This document shows positions 11,744 to 22,310 of a stretch of 37,083 bases of DNA, in pieces; positions within the stretch are counted from its first letter, which is position 1; each line of letters opens with the position of its first letter. Source of the DNA: Dipetalonema caudispina (taxonomy: Eukaryota; Nematoda; Chromadorea; Rhabditida; Onchocercidae). Location of the stretch: assembly GCA_013365325.1 (NCBI GenBank), contig JABVXV010000472.1:1-37083 (forward strand), read 5' to 3'. The notes under the pieces are model-generated. The model made no database searches. It was not told the origin of the DNA and was given only the letters and a program-made list of their open reading frames with translations. The translations under genes were made by a program, and so were the position numbers.

Positions 11744-14522
11744 CTAGAATGTTGCTTTGCAAATATAATTCGAATTTCCGAAAATGAACCAAAAATGTGA
11801 CAAGTTTTCTTTGCTAGAAAGGTCGACGACTGCATATTTCGTTCTTCATCATTTCATTTATTTTTTGATAGCAGTGTATATATTTTCCTGCCAATAAGCT
11901 AGGAACTTCATAGCATAACCGTTTACAAATTACAATCCCGGTACTGATAGATAGAAATCTCATCAGTGAAACCTGGCTAGCTAAAAGGTAAACGCACAAA
12001 TTCTAATCATGAAAAAGTTTAGAACAGCTAAAAAGAATGTGAGACATAAATTCATCACTCATTACTTTAGGGTTTCCGATTGCATTATATATCTCTGTTA
12101 GATAGGGAAAATTAGCAAAGATTGATGCAGAAATTGTCTATAATTGAGTAATTAAAATGAATGAACGAATTAAAATTAAAATGATATCCAAGTATAGGAA
12201 ATACAGATTATAAAATGATGTCCAAGTAAAGAAAGTAAAGATTAGGTACGATACATTCATTAATTTTTAAATAAATAATAATCCAAATGAATTGTGTAAA
12301 TTTAATCCTATACTTTATTTCTATCCATAAAACAGTTAGGTTATTTATATACAATAGCACATAACTAACTATATGCCAATTTTAAATTTATGATACAAAC
12401 TACTAATGTTACCTGAATGAATCATTTCAGCTAATTTATCACTTTGAATTATCTCATTACAATCAGACCAAATAAATTAGCTATATTTTACTCCGTTTAT
12501 CCGATTCTGTTTTACTTCCTTCTGTTGTGTCATATTGTCGATATAAATCTATACCAAAAATAGGTAACAATATATATTGGAAAGATATGTCAAAAAAAAA
12601 AAAAAAAAAAAATTTTCCCTACAAGACAAGACATTATCCTACATCAGAATTAATTTTAAAGAAAAAATTATATCTAAAATTAGTAGAGATGTTTACTGGA
12701 ATTAATTAATTAACACTTCATGTAAACACCGTAATAATCAATCACAAATTCGTATTCAAAAGAAGCAAATGACCAATCGATTCTTGTTCATCATTAGAAT
12801 TTAAAACAATCAGCATATTGATTGGATTGAATAATAAAAGAAAGAATTAATATTTTATGCATGTGTATCGAAATACTTAATCTTATAGCCAATCATTAAA
12901 TTAAATTTGGATAACATTCGTTACTATATATTAGCAGATAATCCAAATTAATAACAACATATTAATCGAATTGATAATGAAAGAAAGAATCAATATTTTA
13001 TGCATGTGTATCGAAATACTTAATCTCATAGCCAATCATTAAATTAAATTAGGATAACATTCGTTACTATATATCCAAATTAGTGTAATTTTCCCTTTCT
13101 TTCCTAATGGGAATAATTCTTTGTACACATCTTTCACATTTATACTCCATTTTTTTTATCCTAATCTAAATTTATGTGTAAATAAATTTTGAAACTAAAT
13201 TTAGCCTATTTCAATTATGAATTAAACGATCTATTTTAATGATCATTATAACATCAACAATAAAAAGCATAAATTATTGTTTAACTTGATACCAACCCAA
13301 CTCAACTCCACTCACATTCTATATGTGCAATGAGAATGTATACCAAAAATCGATCAATATCTTTCATTCATCATGCAGTAACACATTTTCTCGCATAGCA
13401 GCAGTTTTATTTTGTTAAAATTTCCTAAGGAACTATTCTTCGAACTAAAATAATCTTCGTAAAGGTCAATTGTTCATCTTCAATCATCGATGATTGGATT
13501 AATGTTAGGTTATTAACTTATTGCAACTGAATGTAATTCTTTGAGATATAAGTTTGAGATTTCCAATAAAAGCAAAATGACAGACACTCATAGCAATACT
13601 TTGTCGTAAATTGTCAAAATTATCAACAATCATCCAAATGATGAATATTTGTGTTAACAGTTGGGGAATATGGAACTGTAGATTCACGACAATATTCTGC
13701 ATTAAAGTTATGATTTGAAGCCGGCAGCATTTTTGAATATAACATCGGGATTAGCCCTTTACGCATCCAGCAAATGAACAATTAGTAATGCATTGTAAAT
13801 GATTTATGCTTATATCTTCCTGATTTTAAAGATTTTTGTTCGCTACGATGACACTTTATAATTAATGACGTAATAGAAACAAATGAAAGTTTAGATCGAA
13901 TATCAGAAAAATTTGGTATTTCTTTGTAAATTATCCAGTGCAAAAATTAGAGAAGACAATTCGAAACACATCCATTTTTCAAATCTTGACTTCATATCAT
14001 GCATTGCTCCAAATTTAAAATTCTGCTCATAAATTACAGATGAAAAACAAATAAAGGCGGATTCTTAAATCGTTATAAATGACAGTGCAGAGAATGAAAG
14101 AAAGTAATCAAATGACGGCAGTGATTACAATTTTGAAGATTCGAATGACGCAACAAAATGGATTTTAAATCCGTACAGAAGTAGGCCTGAAGATTTAAAC
14201 CTCCGAACAAATAAGTGATCCAGGTAGATGTGGAAATTATTCTAATACGTGAAGTTTAGGTTACTCTTAAATGCGCGTTTTTCTAACAACAAACCATTTT
14301 CAAGCAAAATATACGAAACTGTTGTTTTCTGGGGAGTAGAACCTAAACAAAAGAAGCCAACACATTAAACAATAAAGGAATTCCATAACAGAAGCTACAG
14401 TTAGCGTGAATCAATATCAATAAACGGCAGACGAAATACAGTTAACAATCACAATAACACTATGAGTTGTTAATATAAAGATATCTTTCAATTACAAGCT
14501 TGCGAAAAGGTTATATTGGTCT
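11744..14522. other. AT-rich spacer between MIF-2 and CENP-C
   Basis: No exon with both family resemblance and splice support was found. It holds the MIF-2 upstream region, a small tandem duplication of about 34 bp (12181-12211 and 12215-12244), a larger 143-bp-period duplication (12811-13073), an A run at 12593-12610, and the 3' flank of the CENP-C gene. Confidence 0.5.
12811..13073. repeat. tandem duplication, period about 143 bp, two copies
   Basis: Copy 1 is about 12811-12930 and copy 2 about 12955-13073. Both contain TATTTTATGCATGTGTATCG, then AAATACTTAATCT and GGATAACATTCGTTACTATA, with only a few substitutions. No coding potential or terminal inverted repeats were seen. Confidence 0.85.
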
Positions 14523-17500
14523 TCATTCACTGGTCTTAGTGTCTTCCTCAACATAGCCTCGGCGTGTACGGTCGAACTTACGAAGTTTACGAGCGCGGGC
14601 ATGCTGCTCTAAAATAAGATGCTAATAATCAAGAATAAAAATAACTAGCATAAAAGGAAACAAGTCCAAGCATACTTTGTTCTCGTTTTTGTCGCTCTAA
14701 AACTTTAGCCATATCAACTGTGTTGTATTTGACAAATAAAGGATCCTTGACAATCGCTTCTTCCACTCGAACCAGTTCATAGGCTTAAACAACAAAGTTG
14801 AAAAGATCTGTCACAGAATTCTACTTTCACGTCCATAAAAGAAAACAATCGTCAAAACAATGTCATAGAACTTACTCCCTTGTTGATCGCGGCGATATAC
14901 AGGTTTCTCACCTAGCCAACGACGAATGGGAGCAACGCGATTCCTTGTCGAACGTCGCAAACCCTGCCCCGCTTCTTCGAAGTGTACTAGAAAGGACAAC
15001 TTTGTATTAGAGAAATTCGGACTTCATAACTTGGGAAGCACAATAGTAGGCTGATATAATAAAACATTAAAAACTGTAGTTCCGTAAACACCACCTATTT
15101 TGCGGGCACATAGGACAGCGGCATGTTTGTTTTCATCCTTCGCTGCTATAATATGGACCGGAGAAGTCGAAATATCAGACGGATTGCGTGAGTCACCGCT
15201 AAACGATGGATTCATTTTAACATCTGAGTTCTCCAACTTGCCTGGTGTATTTACCGATACGTTTGAATCGTTAAGCACTGTAACATCGAACGGTGGGAAT
15301 TTGCGTGAACACCCAAAAGGCATTTCAAAATTTTGCTTGTGCATATCATAAAAGTAACATATGTTTCAAAATGAAAGTGAGTTATCGAAAATAGTAGCAA
15401 TGGGACAAGTACAAAAAAATTACTAACACATTCATACTCTCCATAATCATAAATTTTCGAAAACTGTTCTCCAAATTCGAAAGTCACAATAACCTACCCC
15501 TTCTCACGCTACAAATGTCAGGCTCTGCAGAAGAAATAGTTGAATCATTAAACTGCAACACATACTAGACAAAATCCTCCGTCGACCGAAATAATTTCCA
15601 GTGTCAAACACAGGCGTCTTCTGTTGATTTCGGTACTCGTTGGTAGTAGAGTCAAAAACAATTTTCGGTCCCTCCGATAGTATTTGTTGTTCCACTATAC
15701 TCAAATTCGCTGTATCTTCAGCTAATTTTTCTACTGCATCACCGTCGAAACTGTCAATAACAACAAGCCGAGTATCATTTATTTCCTCTGAAATGCTTTT
15801 AACAACACTGTTGAAAAGAACTAAACACACAATTCTCTAGAACAAAACAATTTTTTTCTGACTACGAAAGACAAAAATAAAACCTTGAATAGTGAGTGGA
15901 GAATCTTGAGCAACTTTTGTTGTTGGACTCATATATGTTGGGGACGAGTTGGAATTCTGAAAAAGATAAAATATTGCAAAAGAACACAAAAAAGGTTGAG
16001 TTTGAATATTTGTTAATCCATAGTTTTTTATTAATTTACCTTAAAACTATCATCGAGTAAATATGAAGATTACATGCAAGGTTTGTAGTTACCTCAACAC
16101 TCTTTTCAAATCGAAGTTTTCCGATTGGAGACAATAATTTCGAATAGTGAGGTCGACGTCTACATGCAGGGCCACTTTTCATAACATTATCGACGAGCAT
16201 CTGGCTTATATCTGGAAAGGAAAATCAATTTAATTTTTAAAAATACACGGAAAACAAAATCAAAATTACCGGTTTTTGTAATGGGTGTTTTTGGAATCGA
16301 CAATAGTGAATTGTCGCCTGCAATTTCCTTCCATTTCTTTTCTGTACTGGAAGTTGGACGAGGCGTTCCACCACTTTTTAAATGCTCGAAAGCAAAACGT
16401 GACAGCGGTATCTGTGTGACCGAACTCATGGGACTTGTGCGCCGATGTTCAAGTTCAGCTTTACTGCATTCCTCAAAAATTGTATTCATTTAAGGTCATT
16501 ACTATTAAGGGAACAAAACTAACAAAAAAATGCTTTGTTATAAGTCCGAATGAAACTGATCATGTCAGTATTTTAACCACAATTTGCAGTTTGAAAAACT
16601 GTTGCTTTACAAAACAGATATAGAAGATTTCATACCTGAAGTAGTGTACGATCCTTCTTAAGAACGTGTGATTGAGGCGTCAATTCATAATCGACTAAAG
16701 CGTTTCGCTAAAAAAATATATTTCAAAAAGTTAACACTTTATTTATTACTAAAGGAAAATATTTTGTATAAAGTAATATCATCATCTTAAAGTTTAGCAT
16801 ATTACTGCTCAAACATCACGTTCATCACAAGATTAAAGCAAATTTAATGAAAACCATACTCTCGACAAAGGAGACGGAGTGCCATACTGTGAAATTGCCA
16901 CTAATGCACTAGTTGGTACAGGTATCCGAGAAGGTGTAGAAGCTCTCCCAGTAGTTAATTCGCAAGAAATACGTGAAGAGCCTGACAACGGACGGCGTAC
17001 TGGTGTTAACTGACAGAGTAAATTTGATTATTTCTTTCTTCTTCCGTTATAGAATTAATCGGAAAGTTTTAAAACAAGACAAATAATGAATCCTCCATTT
17101 AATTGGTAATTTATACAAAAATAACGAGTAAAATAAAATACCGCGTTCCCACGCATAATCCGGCTGTGCAACGACACCGGTGTCCCAGAGCCTGTTTGCG
17201 TAGCGTGACTAAATTACTGCTTTTTAAGAAGAAACAAAGAAAACTGCAAATGTTTCAAATATGAAGTCTTCAATAGTTAGAACTAATCTATAAATCAGGT
17301 TAATCTAATTTTTAATATTGTTGAAAAAACCTGTACGATTAAAACAGCATTATTTTGATGAACAAATGATAAGTTATCATTCAAACATATTTTTTTTAAG
17401 AAAATTAAGATTGCATCTGATAAGTAGATTTAATTCACCACATAAAAATTGCGGTAACACTTACCTAGCCAAAGCAGCATGATGGGCGTCATAACGTGGA

Positions 17501-20500
17501 CAAACGTAACAAGCAGATCCTTCAACTGGAGTACTAGTGCCACGTGAAGCAGTAGACGCAATAGATCTCTAAAAAAAAATGGTGAAAATACCAAAAAAAA
17601 AAGAAAAAAAAAATTGGAAATTTTCAATGACATCAGAACAGGCGACTTACTTTCTTGAACAAAGGTGTAGCAATTGTAGGTTGTTTCCTGACCACTGTGC
17701 GTTCCACTACAGTCCTCATATGTTGCTTAGGTGTTTTGAAAGATATAGTAGTTCGATCGCTTGAACGTAAAGCATTTAGATGTGTGATACTACTACCCAT
17801 CTGCTGTAATAAATCAGAGCGAGGAATCCGAGAAGCTTGTGGATTCACTGAAGAAATCTGTAATATCTATAGTAATTAAAAAATATACAAGAACAAAGAT
17901 ATTTAAATGAACAGAGGAAGTGAAAACTAAACCTCTTCTATTAAGCCGCAGAAAATATAGGGAAAAGATTAAGCTTACGTACTTCACTTTTTTCACCAGT
18001 TGACAAATCGACTTTATCGATACGAGATAAATCAAACGTTGCTTGTAGAAGAGCGGGATATCCAAAAACCTTTTGGTTTACCGGCTGTGGTGATATCTCA
18101 TCTTCCTGAAAAGAGCTGTTACGACTTCTGAAAAGCGGGATTGAGGATCAAAACATAATTAAAATAACTACAAGGTTTAACTGCCATAAAATTAACAATG
18201 TTCGATGAATAATATATCTTGAACCATCTTTTAGTAAAATTGAAGCTATGGTCACTGATCCTAATGTGAAATCAAAAAATTGGGGTCGTTATTCTTATGA
18301 ATAAAACAATAATCCAATTATTCAAAATTACCGCTTTTTTCTGAATATTTGGAGATGATGAAATTTGTTGATGTTCCTTAAGAGATTTATAGAAACTTAT
18401 TAATATCGAGTGATAATGTTAAAATATTATAAAACGTGATTTTTGAAAGACTGACATGGTGATTATTGGTCGAATCAGCTGTTTGCAGTATCTGATGTTC
18501 AGCTACTTCCATCGCTTCATTCAATATCTCCGGACGAGCAGATGTATTTCTAGCAATCTACAGCAACTACTGTTTTGTAAAATATGTCTGCACTTTTGAC
18601 TAATAGTAGGATTACTAATTAATAAACAGTCAACTAGCTCATTTATCCTGTAAATCCGAACAATCTTTTTCTTTTCAGCATTGCAATCTCTTACTTCATT
18701 TTAGGAAAGTTACTTAGAAAAAATGAACGAATATTGTTACAAGATCCAATTTTAATATTCGCCATTAATCTAAATCAAACAAAGTCTATAACTACTTGCA
18801 GCTAATAAATCACCCGAATGAATACTAAGACTATGACAGATATTCAGTGTTCCTTTAAATAATGATTTCCCTCAAATAACGGCCAGGAATTCCGATACTG
18901 AAAACGTCCATATTTAAATAATGAAAGTTTGAAATGACCATTCATACGAGCTTACCACATCAATATGTTCACAACCGAGTATAGAAACATTGCGTTTGTC
19001 CTTCTCTCCTTTTTGTACTGGAATCATTATACTGTCCTAAAAATAATTATTAATCCCTGAGAAATCTGTCAAATAAAAAAGAACATATTTTTAATGGTAA
19101 TGAAAAAAAACCTCAGCTTCCTGTGATTTCTCAACAATGATTGTCCCATCCAATTTAAGCTCTAACATGGGTTCACATTCTTCACTGTTACTCACGCGGT
19201 CTTCATTAGCAAACAAGAGTGAGTTCTTATTATCTTCATTCTTTTCAATAGTATATGTCAGGTTTGTAGTATTGTTCTAAAATTATTAATTCCAATCAAA
19301 AACAGAAGTATCGAAGTATTCACGAGGTCGTTTTGGAAACTGGAAAAAGCAGTTTGATGCTTTTTTTTGAAACCAACCTTCAGCAAAGTTGAGTTGAGGA
19401 TTTCATGCATGTCTTGGGTTTGACGATATGCATTATGACGAAAATAAGAAGCTGAAAATACAATATTTTCAGTCGTCTTTTTAAAGCCTTTCCTCAAAAC
19501 AATGTTTCATCGAGAACAAAGTGAAAAATATAAAAATCCTTACAGTCATCAACTTCCATCGGTTCACCGAAACCGCTTCTGTTACTTTCGTTGCTTTCAG
19601 TGCCGTCAATAGCAGTTTTTTCCGTTTCATCAATGGTAGGAACGACGTTTTCTTTTTGACTTCTGTTTACTGAAACATATTTATTGTTAACTTGGAGCTG
19701 ACGCGGAAGTAAACAGTTTCCAGGTATAAAAAAGTACAAACCTAACTCGTCGTCTGCACTGCATGACGTTTCAATATAAGTGACACTGAAATCTGGAGTT
19801 GGCGCACGATCCGTTAAGATATTAAAATTAGGGCGCGTTTCTCTCTCCTTAATTAGACAAAATCATATACTATAACCGCCTCATACCACATAATTCTACA
19901 GTAAGCCGACCTCCAAACACTTCTGTACAATTACAATTAACACCACGGGTCAGTTAGTGATTTAACAAAATCAAAAAGAAGTGAATAAAAAGGAAAAATT
20001 TCGGAATATTATTTTGCTTAGTTGTTCCTCCAAACAAAAATTCCAGAATATTACTTTCTTTAATCGTTCCTCTGCTTCCTTTCGAAGAGCTTCCAGTTGT
20101 TCATTTTTAACTTCATTTTGTACAGGAAGAATTTTTAGTTCATCCAAAAAATCTGGTGCATCTTCCAACTCTTCCGAACCATAATACCCCGTATCAATTC
20201 CTCTCCAGCCATACAACTGGTCAATGCAAATTATTTTCTAAAAATCGAAAATATAGATAATATTTCCTGCATTTTGCAGTAATATTGTATATTTTAACTT
20301 TTGTCATATAAACTGATAACCAATATCAGAGGCTTAATTAACATAACGAATAGTCCGAATATCACTTGATCACATTAAATTTACAACAATAAATGCAATA
20401 ACATAATATGAAAAAATTTACCCGGCCACATTTGATACTTCTGGTATGTTTAAACCATTTTGGCAACATATTGTTAACATCCCGATGACATTCAGATTCT

Positions 20501-20517
20501 GCCTCCACCACTGACAT
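14523..20517 (-). CDS. hcp-4: centromere protein C homologue (CENP-C/HCP-4)
   Basis: Twenty-four phase-consistent exons give 978 residues: 20422-20517, 20055-20237, 19742-19847, 19544-19669, 19378-19451, 19112-19276, 18956-19036, 18456-18557, 18332-18376, 17983-18105, 17651-17857, 17465-17568, 17142-17208, 16860-17009, 16636-16707, 16270-16471, 16093-16211, 15884-15956, 15566-15820, 15428-15468, 15095-15335, 14876-14986, 14676-14783 and 14523-14608. CENP-C links centromeric nucleosomes to the outer kinetochore. The exon at 14876-14986 encodes the CENP-C motif, RRSTRNRVAPIRRWLGEK, at about residues 888-905, with the basic residues and Trp that contact CENP-A nucleosomes. About 73 residues follow, ending in a basic tail; the usual C-terminal cupin dimerisation domain is absent. 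The N terminus is acidic, the middle basic and rich in SP/TP sites (TPVRRP, SPLSRR, TPLFKK), possible CDK targets. TTTGTAG before the ATG is a likely trans-splice acceptor. The start of the exon at 15428-15468 (acceptor TTTGGAG) and of the one ending at 15335 (CACAAG) are the least certain. Confidence 0.85.
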
Positions 20518-20831
20518 TTTCTGCTACAAATAACGTAGGTTAGGATAATAACACGTAAAAACGTATCCTATCACGTCATTCCGTTATTCCTACCAAAATA
20601 ACAAAAAAAAAAATAAATGCTAACAGAAATCATAAAGGAAAGATTCCCGCCGTCTGAATGAAAAAATAAAATACTAAATTATGAGATAGACTGTGAAAAT
20701 ATTTCGTATTTCTAGGAAGAAGAAGAGATACAGAGATTGGATAGATAATGATATTTGAGGAGGAACAGAGTATTAGTCAATTAGAGAGAAAAATATTTAC
20801 TTATAGATTCGGGAGGGGGAGGTTGGATGCA

Positions 20832-20972
20832 TTCCCTGCTCTTTCGCGGTAAGGTGGTTCTCTTTGTAAGTTCAGAGGATGAGTTGACGTGGTAATCTTT
20901 TTTTTCCCTGCTTTTTCGCGGTAAGGTTGTTCTGTTTGTAAGTTCAAGGGATAAGCTGGCATAGTAATCTTT
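20832..20972. repeat. tandem duplication, period about 72 bp, two diverged copies
   Basis: The copies start at about 20832 and 20904 with TTCCCTGCTCTTTCGCGGTA and TTCCCTGCTTTTTCGCGGTA. Both continue with TTTGTAAGTTCA and end with a shared TAGTAATCTTT/TGGTAATCTTT. Each contains a CG-rich patch (TTCGCGGTAAGG) and GTAAG, so they look like a repeated promoter or untranslated element rather than coding sequence. Confidence 0.8.
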
Positions 20973-21752
20973 GTGAGAAATAAATTAATACCAATTGGAG
21001 ACTTCGTTAATTAGTTTGTTATTGTTTGCAAATGAAGAAAGTTACTTCTGCAATCGAGAAGAGATATTAGAATATGAGATGAAGGTAAAGATTGATGAGA
21101 ATGGCCAAAAAATATGAAAGAATGAATAAATCGTCAACAGTTATGGGTACCATAAAATGGACAATGTTTAATTTCAACCATATCAAATCGTTTATCTTTG
21201 TTGCAATAGATACAATTTTCATAGAAAATATTATGCAAATTTTTGGATATAAACAATCTATGAAATGTTGTTATTTAGTTGCATTAGCAGCAACAATTGT
21301 CTTAGTAATTGGTATCATATTGGTATAGATATTGTGATATTCAATGGTATACACCTTTGAACATCGCAAATATTACGCATATTGCAAAATTTTACACGTT
21401 TAGAAGTTTCAATGCTAGATATGCTTCAATACAATACAAGTTTCCACTAGTCGTTCCTACGATATGAGCCATTCTTTGATGTTGCAAATTTTTCACTATC
21501 ACAATATTACTGATATATAATGCGCATTTCGATTTTACATAAATTTTGACATCATATATGTTCATTCTAACATCATGCACAATGGAATGACATGCATTTA
21601 AACGTTACAGATAATTATGTGTTACATGCATACTGACGTTTTGCGCAAATTTTAACATAATTTATGTTCAGTGCGATATATATATTTGAGCTTCATATAC
21701 ATTTGAATGCTTTCAATGTTATTCATATATTGTTGTAACAGAACGAAATGTA

Positions 21753-21782
21753 ACACACACACACACACACACACACATACAC

Positions 21783-21815
<33 letters not shown>

Positions 21816-21821
21816 TACACA
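21753..21821. repeat. (CA)n / (ACAT)n microsatellite
   Basis: About 69 bp of alternating CA broken by a few T substitutions. No other feature overlaps it. Confidence 0.95.
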
Positions 21822-22310
21822 GTTCCCAATATTATGCAAATTTCAACATACAGAGTTGTTTTTATATTGGGAATATTCCCACTTCATGAATTTTTCAATG
21901 CTATCTATATTTCAATATTATGCTTATTTCCATATTATACATGTTTTTACTTTGCAGGATTAACCAGTGTTGAGATGATTAAAGGAGTGCATTCAGTAAT
22001 CAGATGGTAATAAGAAATTTCTGAAGAGAATGTCTTTGAAGCGAAAGTTTTTGAAGTGGAAATTTCCGCAAACTTTTTTGCTGTATTAACTAACTGTTGA
22101 AAGTTTCATTCAGGAAGAAATGACAGCTCTTAACTTATGTTTATCGTTAATCAAATTCACTCTTATGTTTCTAATTATTAATTCAAATTTGAAGTATTTT
22201 GCTACTATGTACATAATCAAATATTATTGGTTGTCTGTTCGGTCCGTTAATTAGTTCATTTTGGATGTTTTTTATTGTTGAATTCTAGTAATTTTATCAT
22301 CTTACAGGTG

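Larger units (their letters stand above)
20518..22310. other. spacer between CENP-C and the aminopeptidase
   Basis: It is the shared 5' region of two divergent genes. It holds a 72-bp tandem duplication, a CA microsatellite and, at 21360-21720, loosely repeated AT-rich motifs such as GCAAATTTTAACAT. An open frame at 21092-21328 (+) has two hydrophobic stretches but no family resemblance (see findings). Confidence 0.5.

Noticed and set aside
13505..13702. 65-codon minus-strand frame in the spacer
   Set aside because: AT-rich, no splice sites or recognisable motif around it.
19900..19922. 23-nt microexon between CENP-C exons 2 and 3
   Set aside because: On re-reading GAGAGAGAAACG at the start of the 19742-19847 exon, exon 2 joins it directly in phase 0, so no extra exon is needed.
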